DNA of 63,362 nucleotides from Diphasiastrum complanatum (lineage: Eukaryota; Streptophyta; Lycopodiopsida; Lycopodiales; Lycopodiaceae). Position numbers and translations under genes: made by a program. The notes beneath the pieces were generated by a model, which was not told where the DNA came from, did no database searches, and saw only the letters and a list, made by a program, of their open reading frames with translations. The stretch's first letter is position 1, and the number at the start of each line of letters is the position of its first letter. The stretch is from contig CM055095.1 of assembly GCA_029204225.1 (NCBI GenBank), forward strand, positions 27,831,483-27,894,844, given 5' to 3'. Shown one piece after another: positions 33,070 to 44,700 of the stretch.

Positions 33070-34540
33070 AAAATCAGCCTATCTTATAAAATCTCCAATC
33101 TGGAAATGGATACCTTGAAGGATTGTAGTGCTTTAAACTGAACGGGAGTTGGCAACCTCAACACGAAGGCATCTGCTGGAGTAGCTTTGATGCAAAGATA
33201 CAACTCATAGTAAATTTAAAAAAAAACATTGATTTTCCATCACCGGCTCAATAGCGATCATTTTGTTTTAACATCAACCTTGTAACACGCAGCTTGGGAT
33301 AGCTTCGAACATCCCCTACAATAGAATACTCAAGAAACTGCCAGCAGAACCCCGTTTCAATCTAAATGGAAGTAAATGCAAATTATTGGAAGCGCAAACA
33401 AGCATCCAAGCGAAACTCTACCTTACTTCACGACCTTCGAGCAGGTGTTTTTTTTTCAAACAATCAGCGCCACTCACTGGCTACCTTGGCTTCATCTCTC
33501 GCATTGCGCCTTAAAATCTGATGATCAACCTAAACTGAAGGGCACCAGAATAACGAAGCAACTACAGCTCATGATCATTTTCCAGTTTTAAGCACATACT
33601 CCTCAAAAAATTCGTATTCTAGGTCAGTTCAAACTGCAATATAAATATCACAACACCGCAATGAATGACCATCTACATTTAAGATAAATCAAAGCGCTTC
33701 TTGTAAACAAAAAATAGTGTTGGCCAAACCAAAAGTGGAGATTAGTATGGTAAGTGTAAGTAGGTTTTGCCTATTGTGGACTTGATCGATCACCTTGATA
33801 AGCACCTCGTGATTGAAGAACATATCTTCGTTTTCTTCCTTCCCCCTGGGGCCTGTACTACCTTGAAGCAAGCCAGCAAGGACGTCGCCTCCTGTTGGTT
33901 GAAGTGCAATGAATTGGCTTCTTTCTATTGTGCTTGGCCATCCTCTTCAGGCCTGCGTTTTGCGTGCCCTTCACAGGCTAATGTAATTTCAGCGGTCCTC
34001 AGAAAATCTGCAAGCTACAGGAATGGAACTGGCAACATTTCTCAAAAATGGACATCATAAAATGTTTTAATATTTTTTTAATACAAGCATATATGCCTTT
34101 TTACAAGTAAAAATTTTAAAAAACTGAGAAGGTCTATAAAATGCAGATTTTTTTTTAAGGATAACTTTAAAAAGATTTCTAGAGCATACTGCCCAAAAAA
34201 AAAAAAAAAAAGGATAACATACTAAACTATCACAAGAAAAGTCAAAATTAAATGCACCATTCCTCATTTTCCCATGAAAGTCATTTTGAAAGTTTTGAAA
34301 GGTGCATTGTAATATGCATTTCTATAGGGTTGCATTTTATAGGTTGCATTCTTTTTTTTTTTCAAAACTTAAGGATACTTGTATATTTTCACGGGGGGAG
34401 GGAAGGGCCGGCTCCAATGCCCTTCCACCCTAGAAGGTGATGCGCCCGAGAGTGGATACTTGTATGTTTTCACCCGGGTGGAAGGGCCGAGGAGCCGGCC
34501 CTTCTTCCGCATGAATTCATTTTTCACTTTTTTTTTTTCT
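33070..34540. other. Stretch without recognised gene
   Basis: Short frames here (33376-33591, 33767-34060) have no recognisable domain. Between 34370 and 34510 two similar blocks, each with GGATACTTGTAT and a GGAAGGGCCG word, lie in direct order and can partly pair (GGGCCGGCTCC with GGAGCCGGCCC). Confidence 0.35.
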
Positions 34541-34550
34541 TTGAGGTAAA

Positions 34551-34648
34551 TTTTTTTTACATGCACCTTTTGGGCGGAAGGTGCGTGTAAAAAAAAGTAA
34601 ATTTTTTACATGCACCTTTTGGACGTCGGAAGGTGCCTGTATAAAAAA
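34551..34648. repeat. Two tandem hairpins
   Basis: Each unit has a T-run, then ACATGCACCTTTT, a 6-9 base loop, AAGGTGC and an A-run. The units sit at about 34551-34597 and 34602-34648 with 80-90% similarity. Both could fold as stems of about 18-20 pairs. Confidence 0.7.
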
Positions 34649-34649
34649 A

Positions 34650-35385
34650 TTCCATAAAAAAATTTGCCCCACAAATTACATTCTGTGAGGCACCACCATT
34701 TCCTTTGTAAAAATTTGTACTCCTTTCCATCATCTATATGTAGTGCCTTGATCTTTCTTTCTATTTTTATTTTTGCAAGCTGCTTAAAGGTTAATAAGTT
34801 ATGAGGGCACTAGCATGGTATGGGTATGAGCCCAACCCAGTGAGCAGCACGAGTAAGGTATTACAAGTTGTAGTTTAGAAATAAGTGAACTGGGTATTAG
34901 AATAAAATAAAAATAAAATAGAGACCTGAAGTCAGGTTTAGCTAAAAATCTAAGTTGGCAAGTTGGAACGGAATCAAATGAATCATTTGAAAGCTTTTGA
35001 CACTCCAAAGGAGAATCACATGAATCATGTGAGAACTCACTTAGCTAATTTAAAACCACTAGATAATTTGAAATGGCCAACTAAAATAGGGGCATGGACT
35101 TCTCCAAGAATTAAACACCTCTTGTACTCATTTTCCATGTTTAACGATACGTGGAAAATTAACTCTATCTTGTGATCTACTAACCCAGACGATACTAAAC
35201 CAGGAGATAACTCTACTAGAAATACATCTTCAAATTTACTTATGATCTAATTTTTCATTGCTTGTTTATGACCTAAATTTATTGAGTTTAGAATTGCTAA
35301 AAATTCACAACTATTTAGATACACATTAGAAACATCCACAATAGGGAGTGCAAACATTGAAAAAACTTTGTATTGGGACAATCAT
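34650..35385. other. Stretch without recognised gene
   Basis: A/T-rich, with frames at 34963-35175 and nearby showing no domain. Confidence 0.35.
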
Positions 35386-36560
35386 TTAGAGGTTGCATTT
35401 TACAGGTTGCATTTTGATAACCTTCAAGGTCCAACTTTTAGGTTGAGGGCTATAGCTTACCCTGCCGACGACACATGGCATCAAAGAACTAAAACCAGTG
35501 GCATAATGCTTCATACTATTGTTTGCAAACTCAACCATTGGGAGGTACTTTTCCCAATCTGATGGTCGCCTGGAAACATATGTGTGAAGCATATCTTCCA
35601 TCGACTGGTTGACACGTTCGGTCTAACCATCGGTTTCTGGGTGATCCGTAGACGAAAGACTTAAGATAGTTTCCAATCTCTCAAAGACGGCATGCTAGAA
35701 CTTGCCAGTGAACTTGGAATCACGATCACAGCAATATCATTCGGTAAACCATACAATCTAAACAACTTTTCAAAGAAGAGTTGAGCAAGTTTCGAAACTT
35801 TGACAATATTTTTTGTTGGAATAATTTGCGCCATTTTGGTAAGCTTGTCAACTGTTACCCAAATGGCATCGTGATCCTTCCCGATCTTGGGAAGTCCGAC
35901 CACAAAATCCATGGACATATTTTTCCACTTCTTGCTGGGAATTTCCAATGGATGTAACAGACCAGCTGCTTTGAGTCTTTCCGCTTTGTTCACTTGGCAT
36001 TGTTCACACTTTTGAACATATGCCTCGACATCACCTTTCATTGTTAGCCAATAAAACTCTCTTCTAACAAGGTCAAGTGTCCAAGGGTGTCCCACACCGA
36101 GGCTATCGTGGCACTCATGCAGGATTTGGGCCCTTATGTCCATGATATCTGGCACACAAACTTTTTCTCTACGAAAAAGTAAACCATTCTTAATGGTAAA
36201 TTCATCAAGTATCTTCTCTTCACGAGACTTCTTGGAATCCTGCTTTCCAAGATTATTTCTCACAATAGAACTTCCTACCATGACTTCTTGCCAAATACGA
36301 CCGAAAAACTCATCGGTCCAACAAAGGTCTCGAAGAGAAAGATACAACTCGGATTGGAACTCAGCAAAGCATAACTGATTAACCTCTCCAATCCAGCTGA
36401 AAGCATTAGTGACACAATTTGACATACCTCGATGGTACTTAATGTTGAATTCGAACTCCTAAATGAGTTCCAACCAACGGGCCTTACGACCCCTAAGGTC
36501 TGAGGCATCACAGATAAACTTAAATTCGTCAGTCTCCGTCCGTTCATGCTTAGAGCGCAT
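35386..36560 (-). pseudogene. Gypsy II RNase H end and integrase
   Basis: On the minus strand from 36560: the RNase H tail (ASDLRGRKARW-like, then YHRGMSNCV). Then comes the integrase HHCC finger (HECHDSLGVGHPW...CEQCQVNKAERL), the core with SMDFVVGLPKIGKDHDAI and LYGLPNDIA, after which the second Asp block is garbled, and finally the C-terminal block LPMVEFANNSM (35386-35601) before a stop. RT and gag are missing. Frameshifts at about 36425 and 35740 break it. Confidence 0.85.
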
Positions 36561-36569
36561 GTTGATAAT

Positions 36570-38200
36570 CTATTGTTGTAACAAATTTATCGCACGCGCC
36601 ATTTTCTCCATATCGCAGTTTCCATGGCAAGGCTAAAGTATAGGAAAAGACTAGAGGAAAAACGAAGAGCAATGGCGTCCAAACCGTTAAGAGCTAACAA
36701 CTATAGCACAAAGGCCCAAGAAAATAAGCTAACTTGAGCTTATAGAGCACTAACAAGCAGCTTCGGAAAATGGGATGAAGAAATGTGAACGTACACTCAT
36801 TTACCCCCACCCCAAAGCTTCTCCTCTTCCTCCATGCAAAAAGGAGAAGTGGGGCCCAAAAAAGGCCCCATTTGTACCTCCATGTGAGACCACCTATAGG
36901 TGCCACTTGGCCCATGGACCTCAAATATTATGAAGTCCACTTTCGGCCCCTCTCTTGCCCTCTAAGTACCTCAAACTATTCTCCAAGACTTTGGAGTTAT
37001 GCAGGTACAAGGGGAGAAGGTATGACCATCAAAGGATATCCACCAAGGATGTTCAATCATCATTCTTTTAGACTCAAAATTTAGATTACAACTTAGAGTT
37101 TTGTAACTTAAAAACTTTGTTTAAGTTCGTATAACTTTAAACTTTAAAAGTTATCTCTTAAGTTTTGTTACTTTGGTAAAAACTTACAAGGTATGGAAAA
37201 AGGCTTGATTACAAGGGGAGAGGAAAGTACAATTCCCTCCCCTCTAGGTCGGCTTTCATACAGTCATTTGTATGGAGAGAGCGTTGGGAGCCAGCCCGAG
37301 ATTGTACGCTGGCCTGCGGATCCGAACCTACTCCCATTGTTTTTTTTTTAAGTTTTCTTTCATAAAAAAAATATAAAGGAGGGGCATGATTCCCAAAAAA
37401 TATTAGACTTTAGGAAATACATACAAGCTTCTTTTAAACATAAGGTTTTAAAGAAACGTAAAATAGCCATACCTTCTTTACAAACAAATTAAGAAGACTT
37501 AATATCATTTAAGCTTTGAAGGTTGAAAAGGAAAGAAAAACCATTGTCAAGAAAATAACTAGATACTAAACAACCAGCTCTTTCCTCAACAAACAAGCTC
37601 CCTTTTCAAGAACCAAGGTTATAAAATACCAACAACCACATTCCTTATAAAATAATACCAAACCACAAAAGAAAGGAAACGTGCGCACATAAAAAAGAAA
37701 ATTGGTGGCTCTAATACCAAATATTACAACTCCCTTAGATCTCCGATTGCCTTGAAGGTTGACGCACATCCCATACCAGTGACGACGCATCGTATCCGCC
37801 CAATCCGCCCATCCATAGGGTCACTACCGACCCACACCCCCCCCCCCAAACGCACTGGAGCTATCGACATCCACATGCATGATCAAGCCTCTTGCGATAA
37901 CTGGCATCCCATACCACCAGCCATCGCCCTTGACTCTCCTTAGCACACATCTCTTGGCCTAGAGATACATCCTGACTATTGCATGTGCTCTTCATCCACC
38001 AACTCTCGGGTACATTGACTGAAGAGTCTTTGCTCTTCTTCTTTCGCCTCCAATGCTTGCTGATTTTTTGCAGACTTCTGTGACTGCTTCTTCTTCGCTT
38101 CATTGTGCATTCAAATCCTACAATCTTTTATGTCATGATTTGTCCTTTTGAAATATTTGTAGAATAATTTGATTTTAGGTTTACTATAACTTGAATAAGA
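36570..38200. other. Stretch without recognised gene; one primer-site-like word
   Basis: On the minus strand TGGTATTAGAGCC (37719-37707) fits an initiator-tRNA primer site, so a minus-strand LTR element may begin here, but I could not find LTR ends on either side. A poly-C run of 11 lies at about 37841. Open frames have no domain. Confidence 0.35.
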
Positions 38201-38203
38201 AGA

Positions 38204-38999
38204 CTATGAAGATTGTGAATCAGAAGTAGGCTTGGCCTTGGAATGAAATTTCTTCTTAGAAGTTTTCTTGGTGAGCAATGCTAAACCTTTGTCTTTAGTA
38301 GACAGGTCGGACATTTTCCTTCTAATCTCTACTTGAATGAGAATAGAAGTGAGCTTTTGAAGGGTCAGACCAAATTGTGTACCGATAAACATTTTCCTTC
38401 TAATCTCTACTTGAATGAGAATAGAAGTGAACTTTTGAAGGGTCAGACCAGATTGTGTACCGATAAACATGATAAAATTCTCATAAGATGTTGGAAGTCT
38501 TGAAAATGAAATCATGACTGCAACGTTGTCTGAGATTGGACAGTCGATCCATTAAAGCTTTGAGATTTTTAATGTGATCACAGATTCAGTCATCTTGAAT
38601 GAGAAGAATCTCTTTCTAAGAAAGAGCTTTGCTGAAACATCTTGTGTTTCATACAAAAAGGTAAGAATCTCCTAGGCTTCATGAGAGGTCTTACTTGAAG
38701 TTACATGAGAGATGAGAGAGTCTCTTAGATTCAAGGTGATTGTGGAAAGTGCTTTGCAATCTTTGATCTTCCATTGTGCGGAGATCATGATCCATTGGTT
38801 TGGAAAAGGTTCCATCCACCGACTCCCAAAGATCCTTTTTTATCAGGATCATTTTGATTTTGAACTTTCACATATAGAAGTTTTCACCATTGAATTTCTC
38901 AATTATTCTATTTTCGGAGGATGACTCCATTAGTTGAATGTTCTTCAAACTGAAGTTACAGATGAAAAGTTTAATCAAGAAACGTATGGTTCTGATAAC
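38204..38999 (-). pseudogene. Copia gag fragment with internal tandem duplication
   Basis: Minus-strand frames resemble Copia gag: SRLPTSYENFIMFIGTQ and GLTLQKFTSILIQ in a 103-codon open segment, ending in Lys/Ser-rich sequence before a knuckle that is not present. Upstream broken frames match the capsid N-terminal half. A primer-site-like word (TGTTATCAGAACC, 38999-38987) lies just beyond, next to TGTTGGAAAATGG (39002) which would be the LTR edge. Confidence 0.55.
38312..38467 (-). repeat. 78-bp tandem duplication in Copia gag
   Basis: Copy 1 (38312-38389) and copy 2 (38390-38467) are adjacent and differ at about three positions. As 78 is divisible by three the frame is kept, duplicating 26 residues (GLTLQK...EIRRKM). 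Confidence 0.95.
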
Positions 39000-39001
39000 A
39001 A

Positions 39002-39353
39002 TGTTGGAAAATGGTTGATTCAGCGGAGGTGCTCAGATACCACTACTAGATGGGAGCACTAATACCGTTGATGAAATGAGATGATATAAACTAGATGTTC
39101 TTATATCTCTTGAATAAGTTCAATCTTAGAATGGAATCTTTTTAGTTTCATGTACTTAGATTTAGAAATACTAACTATAGTGTTGTGGGTTGTGCAATTA
39201 TGTAGTCAAACAAAATGAACTGACATAGTGGAATTGAAGTCAGAACAACGAGATCCTTCAACGTACCTAAGATCTACTATGAGCTAGAATATTGTAACTT
39301 TTAGATGTAAAATGATTTAATACTTTTGATATGTTAGATTTATCTCCTCTACT
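39002..39353. repeat. Possible LTR of the minus-strand gag element
   Basis: It starts TGTTGGAAAATGG next to the primer-site-like word. It has no coding potential. The other end is not identified; the MITE at 39364 may have inserted into it. Confidence 0.35.
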
Positions 39354-39363
39354 CTCCTAAATC
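39354..39363. repeat. 10-bp target duplication, left
   Basis: CTCCTAAATC, repeated exactly at 39892-39901. Confidence 0.85.
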
Positions 39364-39891
39364 GGGTTTTGACATTCTGCGAGTTAATTTTTTGCGAGTT
39401 TGCGAGTTCTTTCTTGCCATGAGTCAATAAAAAAATAACACATGGTGTGCTATCTTTTTTATACCACTACTTGAATGTTTATTTATAGGAATTGTGGTTG
39501 GGCACATAGTGAAAAATTTTGACGGAATCACTTGGCACGCACACGTCAGCGTGCCAAGTGATTCAAAATGTCTTTTTTTTTTGCAGCCCACCACCATAGC
39601 ACGCCGGCGTGCTATGGTGCTGGGCTGCACACACCCAAAAAAAAAAAAAAGAATTCCCTGGTAGCCCACCACCATAGCATGTTGGTGTGTCGTGCTATGG
39701 TGGTGGGCTGCAAAGAAAAAAAAAGGAACACCGTGATTCAGACAAAATTTATAACTATGTGCCAAACCGCATTAATAAACATTCAAGTAGTGGCATAAAA
39801 AATATAGCACACCATGTGCTATCTTTTTATTGACTCATGGCAAGAAAGAAACTCGCAAACTCGCAAAATTTACTCGTAGAATGCCAAGCCC
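39364..39891. mobile_element. Foldback MULE-like MITE (528 bp)
   Basis: The ends are GGGTTTTGACATTCTGCGAG and, read from the other strand, GGGCTTGGCATTCTACGAG. The inverted repeats continue for about 120 bases at high identity and, with indels, for nearly the whole element (the GGCACATAG block at 39501 pairs with CTATGTGCC near 39755). A perfect 10-bp duplication flanks it, within the range of Mutator-like transposases. The centre holds three separate hairpins: 39525-39564, 39583-39628 and 39662-39711. No transposase is encoded. Confidence 0.85.
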
Positions 39892-39901
39892 CTCCTAAAT
39901 C
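39892..39901. repeat. 10-bp target duplication, right
   Basis: CTCCTAAATC, an exact copy of 39354-39363. Confidence 0.85.
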
Positions 39902-40074
39902 CCATGTTAATATAGTTCCATTCATATCGCTGCAGTTTTATTGTCACACAGTCTACAGAATTTCTATTACTGAAGACAAGCAAGAAAATGGCACCCAACT
40001 TGTCAGAGTTGGCCGACTTATCAGGGAAGGTTGACTTATCAGGGAGTCCGACTTGTCGACTCAACCAACATATC

Positions 40075-40885
40075 GAGAAAACCCGACTTGTCCAACATAT
40101 CAACTTGTCGACTACTCCAACTTAACTAGCCACGGTAGTGACTAGCTCGACTCCGAATAGTCAAAGCCTTCTCACGCTCACTTCATGTACTGTGCAACGA
40201 CTTGGACAATGACAACAACAGCCACGATCTCCTCCAAACGGCACAACAGCTCCATGCCATCTTCTTTGTACACTCATCTACACAAATGTAAATTGTACAT
40301 AGATGACCATTGTAATCTAATTAAGATATTAAAAAAGTAAGTGGATCAAATATAATGATTTATAGAGAGACAGACACTGTAGATGCTTTCATGCATCAAT
40401 TCTTTCTTCAGACTGATTGTCAGTAATAAGGTCATAGCCTTTACAAAGCGGAGCTAGCTTCCTGAGCACACGGTTTCGTCTGCTATTGTCTTCTTGTGCT
40501 CATAGTATCAATCTAACTTGTATTTCCATACATTAATCTGAATCAATCACTTTCTTTTATTTTATTCAGAGTTCTTGTCAAAATTGTGTGTTTAAGCTAC
40601 TTTGTCTTCCTGTTTGACTGTCTCACTGCTTTGTCTGATTGTCTGCTCTTCTGCTTTCGCAAACAACCGTGCAATTAAGCTCTACTTTACTTTTGTGTTC
40701 ACCTACTGTTGTTGTAACACACTCATCGAGGGAATTAGTCGACCACTACCTTCGCGCAATAATAGTAGGACCATTCCAATCCAATTGTTTGACCAGTCTG
40801 AGTCGTCAACACCATCCCATCTTCCCCAACATGATAGTCATAACTTGGGAGTCAATGACATCCTTTCTACTACCTTCTTGAGGTG
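40075..40885 (+). repeat. Repeat E copy 2 and its flank
   Basis: 40075-40665 matches copy 1 at 3735-4375. The continuation 40660-40800 matches, reversed, 55310-55480. Upstream (39990-40110) short CGACTTGTCGAC-like words repeat. The copy is cut at 40890 by Copia D. It is inferred to be an LTR plus leader whose gag-like continuation lies beyond D at 47.2 kb. Confidence 0.5.
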
Positions 40886-40890
40886 TCGTA
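40886..40890. repeat. Probable target duplication, left of Copia D
   Basis: TCGTA here and ACGTA at 47205-47209 agree at four of five positions, with one base changed since insertion or at the boundary. Confidence 0.55.
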
Positions 40891-41752
40891 TGATAAATTT
40901 TACAGTTTTTAGGACAATAATGATTGTACTTTACAATCATAGAGAGTTATTGGTTGCTTAATCAATGAATCTATCAAGTTCTACACATTAGATCTTGATC
41001 TAGATTCACTACACTTGGATTTAAGCAAGAGCAATGGATCAACACATCATTTTTTAGTGAGAGCGGCTTCACACGTGTGGAGTACTGTCCACTGTACGGA
41101 CTGCACCTGAAACAACAAGTACAATGATACTAGATAGCAATCATGCATAAAAATCACAAGACAAATGACTAGAAATCTCACAAAAGTGTAGAGTGCAAAA
41201 GTCTCATCAATTTTCTTAGCAAAATGATGATCCTTTTATGGATCAAGTACATCCATGAGTCTGGTACAGTCCAGCAGGCCTTCACACGTGTGAAGAGTGC
41301 CACATCACTCATATCTATCCATTTGATCCATCCTTGATCCTTATCCAATAGTTGACCTTCTAGAATATGACTAAAATCCAAAAAGCTAGTCTCCTAGAAT
41401 ATAGGAATATTCCCTACAAAATAGGATCTAAGGAAAATGGTCAACTCTTATCTTCTAGTACTCTATACACACATGTGAACATCCACTTGCCATGTGGGAG
41501 CATTTACTCAAACACATTCAAGGAAAAGCTAATTTGTAGGTGACTAGTCAACTTGACTAAAAACTAGTCATTTCATGTTCACACTAACTAGAATGATACA
41601 AAATCAATTTGGATATATACAAACATGAAAAGTACATCCTTTCACACATGGGAACATGCTCCACACGTGTGAAATCATATCATCAACATATTCTAATGTT
41701 TGATCAATATTTACATGAACCAATGTCAAGTGAGAAGTGACAATTTTCAACA
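40891..41752 (-). repeat. Copia D 3' LTR (862 bp)
   Basis: Read on the minus strand it runs TGTTGAAAATTG...AAATTTATCA. It matches 46343-47204 along the full 862 bases, and by eye I find only three differences, all inside 41503-41512. TATATA at 41614-41619 could serve as promoter. It carries three perfect CACACGTGTG palindromes and two near copies. The polypurine tract GTGAGGAGGAG (41763-41753) adjoins it. Confidence 0.95.
41070..41671. promoter_or_regulatory. Array of CACACGTGTG palindromes in Copia D 3' LTR
   Basis: Perfect copies lie at 41070-41079, 41283-41292 and 41662-41671. Near copies are CACACATGTG at 41468 and CACACATGGG at 41643. Identical copies are in the other LTR and one more is in the leader at 46170-46179. 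The core is the plant G-box; factor binding is inferred. Confidence 0.6.
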
Positions 41753-41763
41753 CTCCTCCTCAC
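41753..41763 (-). promoter_or_regulatory. Copia D polypurine tract
   Basis: On the minus strand GTGAGGAGGAG lies between the gag-pol stop codon (41766) and the 3' LTR. It is the plus-strand priming site. Confidence 0.88.
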
Positions 41764-41765
41764 TT

Positions 41766-44700
41766 CTAACTTGGCAAATCTAGTGTACATCTATCTACAA
41801 TTCCAAGAGCATATCTTAACTTAAAAAATGGATCTTTGGACAATGGTTTGGTTAAGATATCAGCTATGCATTCGGATGATGGTACATGATGTAGTTGCAC
41901 TTCCTTGGATTGTACCTTCTCCCTCACAAAGTGGTGAGCTATCTCAATATGCTTTGTTCTAGCATGGAAGATAGGATTTGAAGCAATTTGTTGAGAAGCT
42001 TGATTGTCACAAAATATGTAAGGGATCTCCTCGGCCTCTAGCACATGTAGTTCCATCAAGAGTCTTCTTAGCCATAAGAGCTCTTTGGTTGTTGAAGTCA
42101 ATGCCTTGTACTCGGCTTCACAAGAAGATAGTGAGATTGTATCTTGCTTTTTGGAAAGCCAAGATATCACTCCTCCACAAAGAAATGTTGCAAATGCACT
42201 AATGGACTTCCTATCCATCTTGTCACCTGCAAAATCTGAATCCGAGTAGGCTCTCAAGTGCAAGTTAGATCCTTCATAAAGTATACCAAAAAATCTAGTA
42301 CTAGAAACATATCTAAGTACTCTCTTGGCACTTTTCCAATGATGAATTAAAGGAGCTTGCATACTTTGACTCAACTTGCTTACACAAAAACTTAAGTCAG
42401 GTCTAGTGATGGTTAAATAGATTAGAGAGCCTATAAGCTTCCTAAAGAGAGTGATGTCCTCAAAGGATGCTTCATCACCTTCATTAGTTGCTTTCACAAC
42501 ATGCTCCATAGGGGTGTCAATCCCCTTACGATCTTTCATACCAAATCTTTCAAGAATGGAAGTAGCATACTTAGATTGACTTATGAAAGTACAATTGCTA
42601 CTTCTAGACACTTCTATCCCAAGTATAAACTTTAGGAAGCCTAGATCTACCATCTTGAACTCACTAGATAAGTCAACTTTTACTTTGCCTATGCCATCAT
42701 CATCATTTCCTGTCATAATGATGTCATCAACATAAAGAACCAAAATGATGATCTTTCCTTCATTACATTTGAAATATAAAGAAGGTTCATAAGCACTTAG
42801 TACAAAGCCAAGGGAATAGAGAAAATCATGCAACCTAGAGTACCAAGCTCTAGGTGCTTGCTTCAAGCCATATAGGCTCTTCCTTAAGTAGCACACCTTT
42901 TGCTCCTCACCAATCTTGATGAAGCCCTCGGGTTGCATCATGTAGATTTCCTCTTCTAAGAAGCCATTCAAGAAGGCATTTGTCACATCCATTTGGTAGA
43001 GATCCCATTTGAACAAAGTAGCAATGCAAATGATTAATCTAATAGTTACAAGCTTAGCTACAGGTGCAAATGTTTCTTCATAATCCAATCCTTTTATTTG
43101 AAGAAATCCCTTAGCAACAAGCCTAGCTTTGTATTTACTAATAGATCCATCTTGATTGTACTTAATTCTATAAATCCACTTACATGCAAGTGGTTTCTTT
43201 CCTCTTGGAAGATTTACAAGATTCCAAGTATGATTTTCTTCTAATGCATCATACTCTACTTGCATTGCATCTCTCCAAACTTTAGATTTACATGCTTCTT
43301 CAAAAGATGATGGTTCTTCAATCAATGTAGCTAAAAAAGAGTAAGAGGTAGAAGATGTAGAGCCTTCCTTTTGCTTTCCCTTGTCCACATAGGTAAGCCT
43401 TGAGGGCTCGGCCTTGCTCCTTGATGATCTTCTTGGCCCCTTTTGACTTGGATCCAAATCTCCATCCTCGGGTTTGTCATGATCCTCCTCAGGTTTGTCA
43501 AGATCCTCCTCGGATTTGTCAAGATCTTCAATGCACAATGGGTTAGATCCATTTGACAAGCTCTTAGCAAATTGTGACTCATCAAAAAGTACATCCTTGC
43601 TTACCTTTACTTTCTTGGATGTAGGATCATATATCCTATATCCCTTGCTATTTTCTCCATAGCCAACAAAGATTCCTTTGAAGGAGGTAGCATCTTCTTT
43701 CCTTCTAGTCTCCAAAGGAATGTGTACATAACAAGTACATCCAAAGATCTTAAAATATTTTACATTGGGTTTCTTATCAAACAAGGCTTGATAAGGTGAG
43801 ATCCCATCTATAGCACTACTAGGAAGTCTATTACACAAATAATTAGCACATGTTATGGCTTCTCCCCAAAATGAGATGGGAAGTGATGCATCAAGCCTCG
43901 AGGACTTTGCACACTCACATAGACTCCTATTTTTCCTCTCGGCCACCCCATTTTGTTGAGGGGTGTAGGAACAAGTGTATTGTAACTTAATACCATTGAT
44001 CTCACAAAAGTCTTTCATTTTATTGGAGGTGTACTCTCCTCCATTATCACATCTTAGTGCTTTGATAGAAGTACTAAGTTGTTTCTCTACTAGAGACTTG
44101 AACTTAATGAAAGCTTCATAAACAAGATTTTTCTTTGATAGTAACTCAATCCATGTGAATCTAGTACAATCATCTATAAAAGTTACATACATCAAGGCAC
44201 CTCCATTACTTGCATGTGAAAAACTATGTACATCAGAATGTATGAGATCCAAGGGAGAGAGAGATCTTGATGAAGATTTCTTGTAAGAAGATTTGTGTGA
44301 CTTTGCAAGGCCACATGCCTCACACATTTTTCCACACTTCTTGAAAGCTCTTGGTAGGCCGAGAGCTAGTTCCTTGCTTGCCATTGACTCCATAGATTGA
44401 AGATTAGGATGGCCTAATCTCTTATGCCAAAGCTCCACTTGAGTTAGCTCCTCCCTAGCCAAGTTCACACTTTCACTTGCAACATTAGCATCCAACTTGA
44501 AAAGTCTACCTTGCTTAATGCCACTAGCTATGCACTTATCATTTTTCAAGATGGAACAAACTCCATTCTTGAAATGTACATCTAGTCCATTGTCCATTAA
44601 TTGTCCTACACTAAGCAAGTTTCTTGAAATGGTAGGAACATACAAAACATTATCTAGATCTATCCTTTTAGATGTGCCTAAACAAAGAGGTATAGATCCT

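Noticed and set aside
40602-40961. Secreted-protein-like frame with a hydrophobic start
   Set aside because: It lies across repeat E and continues into the Copia D LTR, so it is not a conserved gene.
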